Shown here: piece by piece, positions 1 through 13,041 of the stretch
How positions within the stretch are numbered: the stretch's first letter is position 1
Layout of the letters: each line of letters begins with the position of its first letter
Source of the DNA: Bugula neritina
Lineage: Eukaryota; Bryozoa; Gymnolaemata; Cheilostomatida; Bugulidae
Direction of reading: 5' to 3'
NCBI GenBank assembly: GCA_964035545.1
Contig: OZ037771.1
Location: 10,951,480 to 11,015,479, forward strand
Length of the DNA: 64,000 nt
Program-made: the position numbers and the translations under genes
Notes under the pieces: model-generated
Told to the model about the DNA's origin: nothing
Database searches by the model: none
What the model saw: only the letters and a program-made list of their open reading frames with translations

Positions 1-1306
1 ACTCAATCTATGCCATTATTTTGGAAGAAGTTTCACCTAACATGTTCAAACCCCAAGTGCTTGTTTTATTTTGTGTCATCATTAAGAGTTGAAAAGAGCT
101 CAGGTAGAAGTTGTCTTCCCAATGTTTATTCACCAGCAGCAAGTTTACACTTTAAATAAAAATCAAGTTCTCACCTATGACTGATAACAGCTAAAATATG
201 CTGATGTAACTCTAGCATCTAGATTATTTTAGCTCTACTTGGATATTACCTGTACGATGTCATAACAGTTGATAAATACCAACTTATAAGTTAACTGTTT
301 TCTATTAGTGAAATTTATATCAATCACAGACCGAGTGCATTTAACAACTTTGATAAGTTTGGAGGTCAAGGACGTATACTACAACAACACAAACCTATCT
401 AATACCTGCAGGTTTGCATACATTTAGATCTTTGTTTCAACTAAAACCAAAAAAACAATAAGTTTATTCAATAGTAGTTAGTGAACACTTTGACAGCAAG
501 TGTATTAATTACTAAGAGTTGTGTCCCCTTTATGAGATGCAAGGCATTCCTGCAGACTACGCACTGTTTACGGAAATAAGAAGCTTTTATAGGAGGTACC
601 AAGAAGGTAGTAGAATTTCAAATAGCAAAGAATAAAAAATTGGGTTGAAATGTTGACCTTATAGCAATCCCTGGGACAATATTTACTGGCCCGCAACACG
701 AATTCAATTGATTAAAAAAGTGTTTGCATGAGTGCGCCGTTGCTTGTAGTTGCCATAATTACCAACATAATATGGGTCATTTTACTTAATTTAGTACACA
801 ATCGATACCTCTAACTTTTGACTATGTTCCACAATTTAGCTGCTAATATACAGCTATACGCTTTTTTGCCCTAAACCAATAGAGTATTAACCAATACAAC
901 TATACAATTAAAGTTTCTTCTAATTTTGATTGACTTTCTATATTTTTTCATAATTAGTTTAGTAAATTGGGATATTCGACTGTTATGATTTTTTCAATAT
1001 GGCAATTTAATGCACTTTATTGTAATAATCATAAAACATACCACAACCTGGTAAATTTTTATGACTTTTAACCAATTTCAATTGTTGGTCCTAATTTGCT
1101 GGTGTGCACTCAATAACGTAAAATGACCCATATATACAACTTTTGGTATTTAGGACAAAAAATAATTGAAAAAAGCATATGTCCAAGGAAAATATGCAGG
1201 AAGTATGAGCTGTGACAATTTGCACCGTATAATTCTATAAAACTGATTTAGCACTTGAGATATATAATTTTCTATACTGGAAGTGTAATGTCAAGCTAGA
1301 GCTAAC
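1..1306. other. Intron or 3' part of SAMHD1-like copy A, no exon recognised
   Basis: This AT-rich stretch lies downstream of the last recognised exon of copy A on the minus strand. I looked for the counterpart of copy B exon 7 (residues starting [12 protein letters not shown]) and did not see it, so the next exon probably lies off the left edge. No repeat or RNA gene recognised. Confidence 0.5.
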
Positions 1307-4224
1307 CTTGTTTGTGTAGACTGTATCTGGTGCTGTAGAGGTTGAACACAGAGTCGGCCTCCTTGTCTCTCACACAGATCTGAGGTTGGCCACCAACCTC
1401 CATAACTCTTAGGTGGTACAGCAACCTTTGGTATTCAAAGTTTATCTTTATTCCTAAAAGTGTTCATAGTTTCTGTTAGACTGGCTATGCTGGCCCCACA
1501 AATATACAGCATCATGCAGATGTATACCACAGTATTCCTGACTGTAGACTATGTTGTGAAAGTAACCGTGCAAAATGGTGAATCCGGGGAGTTGAACTAA
1601 AAAGCAAAATCTGCATTATATAAAACTGTGCAAATCACATGACCATGCATTCTATGGGAAATCTAGCTGGAATTATGCAATTTGGAACTTGGTGGGCCTA
1701 CTTAGACTTAGTTATTTGAATTTAGTATTTTTCCCTACACAAGTTTAAAGTACTTTTTGTGTAACACCCAACTAGACAATGATGAAGGCAGTAGCTCTTG
1801 AATAACTACTTGGCAATATGCCAGGAGACAGCTGCTTGAGGAAAACTCTCACATACCAAACCCACCCTCCTCTTCGCCCCCTCCTCTCCCTACACTCTCC
1901 CCCCTCACCATCCACCCCGCCCCACCCTCCTCTCAGCCCTACCCTTCACCCTGCCCAGCCCCTTTAAATGAGGCCAGTACTACTTTACTACAGTAAGCAT
2001 CTTACAAGATTTATAGCCTCTTCAAAGATTTATAGCTTCAATGAAACATTACTGATCCACATCAAAAGCAATAAGAATAGGATGAGTGGAATATACAATG
2101 ATCAGATGGCTTAGCAAATACTAATAGACAATTATCTGGTGTCCATAAAACTATAATATGCATTATAAAAAGTAATGGGCAGTGCAATGCTAACAAAGAG
2201 GCTACTGTTGGCAATGAAGAGTAACATACTGTAGCTACACAGTACACTACCCATGAATGGCGAGGTGCAACATTCAGTGTACATTAGAGAGTCACTATTA
2301 CATATCAGTATGTACGGAGTGATCAAACTAAACTCTGAGATACATGAATAGAAGCATGCCCTGCAACAGAAACTTATTTCCTCAGATGTAAAAGTTCTAT
2401 TGCATAATATTTTTGCAATTTTATGAAATGGGAATTTACGACAACATTATTAGATATAATGTGATATATTTTTTAAAATATGAAGCAAAATTAGCTATTC
2501 CAAACCTAAATAGTGAGCATCTCTAGCCACATAGTCCCATTTATCAACATCCATTCCATTCTCTTTGTTAGCTACTATCTGATAGAGGAAGGACTTTGAG
2601 CCATCTCGCCCTGTCTTTTCACTCTATTACACAAGGAAATAATGAAAGGCTAGTTGTTGAATACCAATTATAAACAACTTTAAGAGTTACAACATTTTAT
2701 ACTAATTTATAATCAACACAGAAATGCTATGCTAATGGCAATCAATAGAGGAAATGCTCAACTTATCTATAGAAACATGTTTATCACTTTGAGTAATTGA
2801 AACTAATGGCAGGGTGAGATGACTAACATCAACATGGTATGATTCCCCTCGTATCAGAGCCTTGATGAACTCAATATCCTCATCACATATGCCCCAGGCA
2901 TGGAGAGCTCTTCTGGTATCACCATTCGAGTAAATATGATCTAACATTTTGATAGAGTTGTTCTCGTGTTGCCACACTTTCTCTGAAGTTCCTGGTAGAC
3001 TATTTACTATCACTTCAAAGAGGTGTGAGAATGGCCCGTGTCCAAGGTCGTGGCAGAGGCCAGCCAGCTAAAAGAGGAATTAGATGAATGAATGTTACAA
3101 ATAACATGTGTTGGAGAAAATGAGATGTTTGAACCTATTGTCTAACAAGTTGATTCTACTGAAATGATGGAAAGAGTTGAACAGAGTGTGTCACTTGTGA
3201 ACCCAAATGTTAGAGTTTAAAGTTTTAACTGTCTATCAAGTTTATTAATCACAATAATAACTCTGAAATGGTAGGACACTTTGTAATTTCTAAATATAAA
3301 CATAAACTGATCAATCAAATTAGTTTGTATTTGCAAACAAGTTGTAGCAGAACATAGTTTCAAGATAAACTGCAGGTTGCCGTCAATAAGTGGCATGGGA
3401 TTAATACAGTCCTTCCTAGACTATCACACTTGCCTGTACACATAGACAATCTATCTTAGTAAGTTCTAATTCAGGTTGTTTGTCTCTTAAAGTGCTAACA
3501 AGTTCTCCAGCTAAGTGATAGACTCCCAGACTATGATCAAACCTCGTGCCATTGGCTCCGGGGTATACATAGCTTAGAGATGATAACTGCAAATAAATAT
3601 AACATTTTTAGTGCCAATAACGGGGTGACTAGCAAATTAAGAAGGTGAAAATGATGTATCGAAAGTAGATCTATAATTTCAAACCAGACCTGTTTTAAGT
3701 GGCGTAGTCGCTGAAACTGTGGAGTATCAATAATGATCTGAGCTACAGGATGCACTTTGATGTTCCCAAATATTGGGTCATTGAAAAGTTTATAAGACAC
3801 TGTAAAATTCTCTTTCTGTAGAAAGTTATCAATCTTCTTCAGTACCACCTCCTCACTGATGTCACAGCCAAACTAAAGCAAGGGTAAGCAATAATGATAA
3901 TTTCAAAATAAGACACATAAAGCATCACCCACAGCATATGTTGAGTAGTATACTCAGATTTCATGCTGAGAAAAATTTAAAAAAGACAACATTAATCGTA
4001 CAATAGGAAAAAACAGGTCTCACAAAAGTTTTCACAAACCTTAGATAACAAAACTGACCGGTGATGCTCACCTGTCGCCTTAATCTCACGCTGTCTAACA
4101 GTACCAGAAATTCTTTGGAAGGAACTGCTTTGTCTACCGTAATACTTTCCAGATCTATTGCATGTTTGTTTCTAATTTCTTTGACGAAGTCAGCTACTGA
4201 ATCAGTTAAGACTCCATTTTCCAT
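1307..4224 (-). CDS. SAMHD1-like HD-domain dNTP triphosphohydrolase, copy A (5' part, runs off left edge)
   Basis: SAMHD1 family enzymes hydrolyse dNTPs to deoxynucleoside plus triphosphate and restrict retroelements and viruses. Coding exons on the minus strand: 4072-4224, 3690-3872, 3434-3586, 2828-3067, 2506-2623, 1307-1453, together about 331 residues; the C-terminal half is outside the window. The HD metal ligands are all there: RFDHSLG (H about 130), [11 protein letters not shown] (H169, D170) and DVDKWDY (D about 270), plus the histidine in WQHEN (about 197). KLFNDPIFG and [13 protein letters not shown] match the family start of the HD core. There is no SAM domain; the 51-residue first exon resembles nothing I know. 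Exons 2, 3 and 5 have exactly the lengths of copy B (183, 153, 118 nt), so the gene structure is shared. Exon 3 uses a GC splice donor (CAG|GCAAGT). The 3' end of exon 4 is placed at GAT|GTTAGT and is the least certain border. Exon 6 is seven codons shorter than in copy B. Confidence 0.9.
1855..1975. repeat. C-rich polypyrimidine tract in intron 5 of copy A
   Basis: About 110 bases of almost pure C/T with many CCC and CCCC runs (for example CACCCTCCTCTTCGCCCC). In the transcribed (minus) sense it is purine-rich with many G runs, so G-quadruplex or triplex structure in the pre-mRNA is possible. It stands out sharply from the AT-rich surroundings. Confidence 0.7.
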
Positions 4225-6049
4225 CGTCAGCAGCGCTATAAATTAAAGAAAATCGTTACAATTAATGCAACAAATCCATTTTTTCTAAACTATAATACAT
4301 TTTGTTGCTAAATAGAATAGTGACCTTGAGTTACAAAGTATTTTGAGTGTATTTCACAAATGACTTTAGCTCTTTCTGTATGATTTGTATAATTGAGATT
4401 TTAACATGAATACCAGAATATGATGGAAATAAGATACTAAGAAAACAGAGTTTAGCAATTTCACTTATATTTTGCATTAAGCCTTTTAACTGCCTTCACT
4501 TTATTTAGTTGTATTTGAGCAGCTGCAGTTGAGTTTGACTGAATTATTAGAAAAATATCCCATGTGTAGTTAATCATTAGAAAAATGGTTTCTATTTTTT
4601 TATAACTCTATGGTAAAAAATTGACTGTGCATGCCTAAATCAAAGATATAAAAACTTATATAATTGAATGCCTTTAGAAAGATATGCTTTTACCCTAACC
4701 AACCACCTAGATCTTGTATAAGCTATTTTCCAACTAAACATGTACAGATAATTGTTTTATGAGTGTTTCTAAAGGTTATTCAAAATATTCACTTGCTTGT
4801 TTTTCAGAGCAATGGAGTACATGTATACCTGCATCTAAGTATTGGTATTCAGTGAATCATCAGTCAGCCCTATGAGTCATACTACAGCATTTTACAAGCA
4901 ACAAAAGTATTATTTTTTGCTGGTACAAAAGGGACACAAGTCACTATATGTTACAAACTGAAAACTTTCTTAAAACATTTTATTCAAATTTTGACTAAGT
5001 AATTAGACAAAAGTGCTGGAATTTGCTTGTTTAGACATTTACTCATCATCAAGCAGCATGGCTATATTCATCTACTACAACATATAGTATATATATGAGC
5101 TACATGCTAGGAAAGGCTCTCCCTTTTTAAAAACTTACTATGCAATGTGAAGTAATAACATAGCTAATATACAAGTAAAATAAAGATGTGGATGCATTAC
5201 AAAACACTGCTTACTATACAGTGTCCAAGGAAACCACCTTAATTTATGAGATACTGAATAAAGATATAAGTAAAAAACCTGTATTTTTAACTAGCTACCT
5301 CTCACTAATTATGTATCTAGCATATGCAGACCAAATATGCAAGAGGTCTAGCTAATAATATCATTATAATATTCACATTAAAGAGCTTATTCAGTAGCAT
5401 AAATGGTATAATTTATCATGATTACCCATATAATCATAACATAGTTTTCATAAAAACTACTGAAAAAGTAAATGAAAATAAACATCAAGTTTAGAAGTTG
5501 AAAGTAATAAAAATATAACAAAATGATATAATATAAACGTGCAGCACTTTAAAATCAAACTGTGACATGACTATACTTAAGCATTATAACAACTTTAACT
5601 GTAGTCTGTATGAGTTGATAATAAGGGACATATAATAATAAGATACACAAACTCACTAAAACTTATCATCACCATGACTATGACTGTGAGTCATAGACAT
5701 GGTGATGACAACCTAAATCTTAAAGTTCATCATACCGAAACAACATAAATGAACTGATAACATAGTCCTATGAGTTAGAGAGCACAGAGCTAAGAAAGTC
5801 ATGTCTTATCTGAATCGATTTGAATATCAGTATGAGTATTACTACAATCATAGCTACTCTATAGAGGAATATAATGATAGCAAAGTTTCTTTGCTAATTT
5901 TAACTGTAAAATTTTACTTTAAGCTCAGCATCTGCTGTAGAAGTACCTAATAGCTATAAATAATCTTACAGTAGTACTAATAGCTACTATAAGGATAACA
6001 ATAAGATCAAGTACGAATCCATGACTATTCAAAAATATCAATTAGAGAA
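4225..6049. other. AT-rich intergenic DNA upstream of copy A
   Basis: No ORF or exon of substance. The promoter of copy A should lie here, but I see no clear TATA or CCAAT arrangement like that of copies B and C. A long near-perfect hairpin sits at 5663-5708. Confidence 0.5.
5663..5708. repeat. Long hairpin
   Basis: TCATCACCATG-A-CTATGAC, a short TGTGA loop, then GTCATAG-A-CATGGTGATGA: about 18 paired bases with one A/A mismatch. It could be a small foldback element or a miRNA-like precursor; no expression evidence is available. Confidence 0.6.
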
Positions 6050-6487
6050 CTTTTAGTTGGAAAATGGACATATCACCAATAGACAACTCGAAAATAGACA
6101 TTTAGCAAATGGACAATTGAAAAATAAACATTTGGGAAATGAAATTTGCAAAATGAAAAACATTTAACATGTCCTAGTCCAGAGCGGGCGTTCAGCATCC
6201 AGCCAGGACCAAAATAGCTCATTGTCACCCTAGTTAATTTTAAATTGGAACTATTTGGTAACTAACACTACTTCCATGATGGCCCAACTGATTTAGCATT
6301 TATATTTATTTTTGAAAGCTTTTTTGGACTTGAACAGATTCTGAACATCCCACTCCGGAGCCCGTACTAAGCCATGTTAAACGTTCTTCATAATCCAAAA
6401 GTCTATTTTCCAATTGTTCATTTGCTAAATGTCTATTTTCGAGTTGTTTATTGGTGAATTGTCCGTTTTCAAAACCACCAATTTTCA
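6050..6487. mobile_element. Foldback element with about 115-bp inverted arms
   Basis: The left arm (about 6055-6170) and right arm (about 6360-6483) are inverted copies, including AACTCGAAAATAGACATTTA and the inner TTTAACATG.CCTAGT. The arms are built of degenerate short tandem units (AAATAGACATTTAGCAAATGG type). The spacer is about 190 bp. A spurious ORF through the right arm reads as QLENRHLANEQLENR repeats; I take this as a by-product of the repeat. No target duplication identified. Confidence 0.75.
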
Positions 6488-8142
6488 ATATGCTTGTGAT
6501 GAACTACTAGATTCAAATCCGTTAATTAACACTCAATCTGCTGAGAGAGGAAAATTGAAATCAATTGCTGTATACTGACAGACTTTTCCGCATAGTCTCC
6601 TTTCTCAAAGATTTGAGGATGCTACCTTATAATGTAAACCCAGCTTAGCTATGTGCTAAAATCCTATAAATTTTATTTAAAAACTCGGCTACATGCTAGA
6701 ATTGATTTATTCCAACCATAAAAGAAGCATTTGTAAAATGTGCATCATTAGGCGCTAGCAGATTGATTCATCTTTATGCGATGGGTTACCTCTGAACATT
6801 CAGTGATCATACAAAAAGTTAAACTTAGCTTAAGCTTTGTTGGAAGATAAATTTTATTTCGACTTGTATTAGGATATTAGCAATAACTGTACCAGGTCTA
6901 ATAGACCTACTAATTATTTGTTGTTATACCACTTAGTACTTACTGTTACTTAGCTACCATTTAGTTTTACTTTTGGTTATATATTTTCGTAACTTGAAGA
7001 CCATCCTAATACTTGATGGTGAGACTAATAGTAATATTTTTTTACCTGATAAAAAGTAAATTAATGATGCTTTAGCCATCTAAGTTTAAATTAAAATTTA
7101 TTAATCATAATGATAAAGTGATAATCATAACAATAATTATTAATAAGACATCTAACTATTAGTATTACCGTTAGTATCATAATGATAATCTTGGATTTTC
7201 AGCAACCGACGGCCACACCAACTCCAAGCTTCAATAAAAATTGACTTATCTATAATTCTAGTTCCACTCACTATGACTATTAGTAATACCTACTCCTAGG
7301 GCTAGTAATACTAATACTAATAGTAATACTGTAAAGCACTAAAAGTAAATCAGTAAATGTAATTGAGTAATACTAATAGTAATACTAATTGTATTATTAA
7401 ATTTAATAAAAATCTTACCATATAGATAAAGTAAAATAAAACTTTAAATTATGATAAAATACATTAAAAACCCGATGGTATGATTACAAGTATTGCCATC
7501 ATCATTATGATTATCTTTATGATTATAAATATAATCATAATGACGACCGTGACAAATTGGTCATTGTGATCAGTGTAATCGCTTGGGTAGCACGTGGTAA
7601 TGACAACTTTAAATACTGTTTGAGCTATGAATGGCTAGTGATGTCAAAAAATGTCCAATTAAGGTGCTATATTTTTAGCACAGACCAATTATGTAGCAGG
7701 GATCGTACATTGGGTTATCTTCATCATCCAAACTGCCTATTCACACACAGCGACTCAATTAATTCACTGTACCGCCGACCTTAAATATTTATTTCCGCTC
7801 TCCACAGACTGATCTCGGAATGATCACTTTTTACTTCTAGTTATTGAACTTGATGTAATGATTATTATTACTTATGCTGTAATAATTATTATACGGTTAT
7901 TCTTGTAAGCGCACATAAAATCACATGTGTTCCTTTTCCATGAAAATTAAACCTAGGCACTGTAAAGTGTAAAGACTAGGTCTAACTCTTGAACGAAATT
8001 CTAAAACTTAAGAGTTAAGTCTTAACAATAACTGATAAGTGATAACTCTTAAGACTAAGAGTAACTGTAAGTGTAAGTAAAAATAAAGGTCAGGTTGAAG
8101 TAAAATTAAAACTGCTATTATTAGTATTACTACTAGTACTAG

Positions 8143-8143
<1 letters not shown>
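6488..8143. other. AT-rich low-complexity intergenic DNA
   Basis: Contains degenerate runs of TAATACTAATAG-type trinucleotide-rich sequence (about 7260-7400) and TGATAAT/ATCATAAT-type palindromic words. No gene recognised. Confidence 0.5.

Positions 8144-8225
<82 letters not shown>
8144..8225. repeat. (CTA)n microsatellite
   Basis: About 25 uninterrupted CTA/TAC units, flanked by degenerate TAGTACTAG units. Confidence 0.95.
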
Positions 8226-9163
8226 GTAAATATAATAAATGAATAATTGTTATTTAAATATTGTGATCATCATATTAAGCTACTGACTGCGGTCAGCTGA
8301 GTAAACCTAAAAAATAACAAGTGATGCCATTACATTGTAAATAATTTTCTTTTTTAGGTAATTTAACGTTTTTACTCATATGCATTTAATGATATATGAT
8401 TTGCACACTACCATGTCAATGTACTAAATGGTTAGTCATATTTTTAAATTCTTGAGAGTTATGGTTCTAAACTAATTCATTCTTCGTCTGCTATTTATCA
8501 AATTGGCAGCACATAGATAGTATCAATTGCCAATGCATGAAGTTTACTGGTTTTATTGTAAACTATATATTTGATATATATAATTATTTAGGTATGGATA
8601 CGTGTATGTATGAGTATTTCTTTAAAGTTTTATATCAATAACAATTGTGAAACATGTTTATATGGTGATTTTGAATTGATTTATGCAGTTTTATTTATTT
8701 GTAGTTACCATTGAATGCATAACAGTAAAAGCTTACATTGTTGAGATACTAAATGATTATAACTTGAATTGCCGTTTTTCTAGGTTTGGCTTATCAAACT
8801 TTCTCTGGGGTTTCAAACTTTTAACCTTTAGACAAAGACCTTTTAATAATTTGTATGAATTAAATAATACTTACTTTCATGATATTTTAATCAAGTGTTA
8901 AATGTAACTGTACATTGTCATTTACATTTTTTGTAATGTTTGAAGTTATTCATAGTTATAGTGGCATGTGAACTGTTGACAGCTAGATATAATATGCAAA
9001 TACTTACTTTAGCAATGGTTGTAGTTTCAGTTCTCTTTTTTATTGTTTGCATTTTAGAAAAAAAGCATTCAACTCCTTATAAGTCTACATGTGCTACCAT
9101 TGTGCTTGCCTCTGTCAGTGAGACTGGTCATCCAATCTCTGCTTTACTTCGATTACTCTAGAA
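8226..9163. other. Upstream region of the SCOC gene
   Basis: AT-rich, no recognisable exon. The promoter and 5' UTR of SCOC should lie here. An open frame runs to 9161, just before the SCOC start codon, but its product resembles nothing and overlaps the expected leader, so I do not call it a gene. Confidence 0.4.
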
Positions 9164-9928
9164 ATGTCTGCTGATATGAATACTGCATCAGACCATCAAG
9201 GTAGGTTTGCGGGCCCATTAGGACTAGGCAATACAAACAGGTTTACCAACACGGCTCTTGGTTCACACTATAGTGGTATGCTATTCATTAGCACTGTAGT
9301 ACAGCAATGAAGGTTTCATATTTTACTGTCCCATAATATAGGCTCTAGTGTATGCTGTCAACCAAACACTATATTGAATATTATTTTGAACTCTAAATTT
9401 ATGATACTGCATTTAGAAATGTACTCTAATTTTATTTTTAAAAATTGTTTTTGTTCTTAAATGTCAATTAGGGTTTTGTTGAATAATTAAGGTAGTCTAA
9501 GCAAATATTTACTGCTCCACACTCCTTTTAGATATAACCTATAGTGAAATTAAAATTCAACTTTACAAGTTACATTTTTGTTATTGAGCAGGTGCTGAAG
9601 CTGTTTCAGATGAAGATGTTATGCAAGAAAGACAGCGTTTAATATCACAAATACTGGATCTGCAAAACACCCTGGATGGTTAGCATTTATTGTCCTGTTT
9701 ACTTATTCATTTGTCCGAGCCTTGAGATTCTCAAGATAGCTTCTTTTAACAAAGTGAAGTTACAATTTGTGTGTTTTTGCAGCTCTCTCCAGCAAAGTTG
9801 ATAATGTAAAGGAAGAAAATCTCAAAATGAAATCTGAGAATCAAGTGCTTGGTCAATACATTGAAAACCTCATGTCAGCTAGCACTGTCTTTCAAAACAC
9901 AGACATTGGTCCATCGCAGAGTCATTAG
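9164..9928 (+). CDS. SCOC: SCOC, short coiled-coil protein
   Basis: SCOC is a small Golgi-associated coiled-coil protein that binds ARL1 and acts in vesicle traffic, autophagy regulation and, as worm UNC-69, axon transport. Exons 9164-9200, 9592-9678 and 9783-9928 join in frame (GT-AG borders CAAG|GTAGGT, GCAG|GTGC, GATG|GTTAGC, GCAG|CTCT) to give 89 residues. The N-terminal 20 or so residues are variable; the rest is a heptad-rich coiled coil ([29 protein letters not shown]) followed by the family signature [11 protein letters not shown] and a short polar tail. Length matches the short animal isoforms. The gene lies tail to tail with SUMO. An AATAAA at 10619 could end the transcript. Confidence 0.95.
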
Positions 9929-10618
9929 CCAATAGCATATTTTTGTGGCACTGGTTGGACACCATTTGTTTCCTAGAAACTTCCATTATAGATGATTGTT
10001 CATTACTGTTTTGTATTTATCTTTAGACTACTCGCATATTGCTATTTATGTTTACATATCATTTCCTTAAGCCAGTAGGTAATCAACAAAACACAACCTG
10101 ATTTAATGGCTATACTAGTTTCTTCTAGTATTCTGTTTGACTACCTTTGACAAACCCTCAGCAAGTCTACTTATTGCTTATTTCTATTTTCATAAATGAA
10201 AATTGTGTTCACTGTAGCATAAACTGTTGTATATGTGAATGTTTTACCGCATTTCCTATACTGAGAGAGTATGTCCACACTTCCTTTTAATTCTCATGCC
10301 AGGCTCTATTGCATGTTGCAGTCTAGGTCAACACTAGTTTATATTCATCATTCAATTTTTAAAAACCACTGGGTTTTCCTTTCTCTTATTTATTAATTTT
10401 TATGTTCACAATATTTTACAGTTGCAGATATGGTGGGCTATACATATGATCTCTTGTCTTCCACTGCAATTAGGATGTGCTTAACTGTTGTTCCCTGAGA
10501 CTGTTGTATAAATAATTTAGTGTTAGTATTAGCAATCATTCCACTGTTAAAAATATATTTTGCTTAGCTTATCAAATTGTAAATATATATTCACTTATCA
10601 TTTCTTCTTACAATAATG

Positions 10619-10624
10619 AATAAA
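10619..10624 (+). terminator. Candidate polyadenylation signal of SCOC
   Basis: AATAAA about 690 bases after the SCOC stop codon, in AT-rich sequence; other weaker variants lie closer, so the true site is uncertain. Confidence 0.4.
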
Positions 10625-11231
10625 TCAATTATTGTCACCCTATCATTCACATTATTTTTATGATTAAATGAACAGTTTCAGCCCTAATGGTTTAAACTTT
10701 AGTGCATCTGTAACAGCCGAGCTTGGCATACAGAGGATAGACAACTCCATACTGTAGATAATCCAAGCAACTTCATGGCCACCTTATTGCTAGAGGCTTT
10801 AAGAACTTAAAAGGGTAAAATTTCACATTTAAAAAACATGCAAGTTTTTGATGCACTGCTTTCAGCTTATTAAAACTAACTGATTGTTTTTATCAAATGA
10901 CACCACCATATAAGATAATTAAATCTACAGTAAAGTACTATAATACAACACAACACTTTTTAAGTATGATTTCCTTAAAACATAATGAATGTGTATTTCA
11001 GGCAATTTTATAAACCATGAAAATGTGTTTACAGTTGCATAAGATGTACCCAGACTTAATATTTACAAGCATCTCCAAATTTAACAAAAATAATATAAGT
11101 TCTGACTGTGCAGCAGCTGGATGCAACAATAAACTAAGCAGATGTTTTAAAATAATAATACCAACACATAAAATTGCTGGAGAAAATTTAAACTATATAC
11201 AGGTTCAATAACATTAACTGTATTGTAGTTG

Positions 11232-11237
11232 TTTATT
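11232..11237 (-). terminator. Candidate polyadenylation signal of SUMO
   Basis: AATAAA on the minus strand about 90 bases after the SUMO stop codon. Confidence 0.6.
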
Positions 11238-11327
11238 GTTCAAGCAAAACAGCTGCAAGCCTCTGAAAAGCAAGTATTTCCCTTTCAGTGGAAGTTAAGA
11301 AGCAAAGGTAGATTAATGATTTGGTAC

Positions 11328-12422
11328 TCAGCGTACTTCTAACAGGCTACCCCCTGTTTGGTTCTGGAATACATCTATAGTGTCTTCATCCTCCATGTTC
11401 AGCTAAATAAAAGAGCAGTAGGAACTATAACAGAATAGTCTACATCACAATTATATAACATGTGTAAAACACCAAACTTCTATTGTAATTTCTAAAACAC
11501 AGTAGAAGTAACAAAAACCTTTGGAATCTCATTTGTCCTATTTTATTGATATGAAAAATACAATTAAAAACAAAATGAACCCTTTTATTAGGATGTATGT
11601 AAATAAAAAACTATTTAAAATAAAAGTAGGACAAAAAGTACAAAACACATTCCATCACAGGCCTTGCTTTTAGATTACATGATAAACAAGCAGCTTGAGG
11701 AGACAACTCTGAAATTGAACAGAAAATATCTAGAGTTGAACTTACGTCAGCTGCTGTATCTTCTGGATTTAGTGGTACTCCATCAAACCTGAACTTTACT
11801 GCATTCATATCAATGCCCTGCCAAAAGTCAACAAACTTTTGAACAATGTGAAGATTTGTTATACTAAATCAACTTTTACATTTAGGATTGAAGACAATTT
11901 CAATTTCTAGACAACTAAATATTGCCCATAAAAAACTGAAGCATAAATAGCAATTGCACAGAAATCATCTCAAGTAAGTTTATAAAAAAGGGTGTTTATA
12001 ACATATATTTTAAGACAAAATTTCAATTTCAGAATCATATGATGATATTCACATTAAGGAAAGCTCATAGGCTAATTTAGCAAACTAATTTAAACATTAC
12101 TATATTACAAAACTAACCTCACGTGCACAGTATGCGTTCATGAGCTTCTTAAGAGATGCGTGCTTTTTTATTTTAAATGTGACACTAGAACCATCTTGAT
12201 TGGATACCCTCAAATTCACATGGTCTGTGTTAGGTTTTACATCCTGTAAGAATTACTAAGGGATAATTTTTATATGGCATTAGGTTCTCAGCAAAAATCA
12301 TTTCTTTAGACAAGCATAATTGTAGCATAGTTCAAGTTAAATAAAATCAGGGAAGCAGAGCATAGCCAAATGAGTTCTGTAGCAAAAATAATTCAACCAA
12401 CCTTGGTTTCTTTATCAGTCAT
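11328..12422 (-). CDS. SUMO: SUMO, small ubiquitin-like modifier (SUMO-2/3 type)
   Basis: SUMO is conjugated to lysines by the E1 SAE1/UBA2 and the E2 UBC9. Four coding exons on the minus strand (12402-12422, 12118-12243, 11746-11817, 11328-11402) join in frame to 97 residues; all introns are GT-AG. The ubiquitin fold is visible as [43 protein letters not shown] and [16 protein letters not shown]. The mature C-terminus is the di-glycine at residues 90-91; the last six residues (SLLEVR) would be removed by a SENP protease. The short N-terminal tail (MTDKETKDVKPN) lacks a clear psi-K-x-E motif, so chain formation through a consensus lysine is not evident. The first coding exon is only seven codons, found by its ATG and the GT donor AAG|GTTGGT. 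Single, apparently intact housekeeping gene. Confidence 0.97.
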
Positions 12423-13041
12423 AATGTGTTCTGTCCTATAATGAATCTGTGTGATATTAGCTATCCTTCAAATTTATGTCTGAAGATGGTACAAACTGCC
12501 CAGCATTAAATGACTACAACACAACTGTTCCCTGTAGTATAAAAAACCAACCAGTCACTTTGACCAACATAAACCTCCTGGCTTATTACATTTCAAACAG
12601 AAGTAAAATAAACATATGACCAAAAGTAAGTTATGCACCAAAAATAGGTACACAGTATGTACACTGGTACACCAGACAATGAACGCAAACAAGACCTAGT
12701 TGATAAGTACAGTAAAATAGTCTTTCAATACAATGGCTAATGAACATCCAACACCTATAGTATTATTGGGCTAATCACAAAAGCATACAAATTATTCTTT
12801 CTAATTCAGTGTTATTACATGGTGTCATTGTTTACTAGGAAAGACTACATAATTGCAATAGTATCAGTTACCACCCAGTAACACCTTCTTTCCATGAAGC
12901 ATTATCAATCAGTTCAACTTAAGAAATGTGTTCTAAGCAAAAACAACATTTAAACAGAAAAAGAGGAATAAAACCAACAACATATAATGAGTTGGAATGC
13001 AAGTCATGGGGCTGGCTAGACAGGATAGCACATCGACAGCT
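12423..13041. other. Upstream region of SUMO
   Basis: AT-rich, no coding exon seen. The promoter and any 5' UTR exon of SUMO should be here; no distinct TATA or CCAAT pair recognised. Confidence 0.4.

Noticed and set aside
2062-2326. Two overlapping minus-strand open frames of 61 and 64 residues
   Set aside because: Lie in intron 5 of copy A, in different frames over the same bases, with no homology to SAMHD1.
8940-9161. Open frame just upstream of SCOC
   Set aside because: No family resemblance, low-complexity hydrophobic start, and it overlaps the expected SCOC leader.
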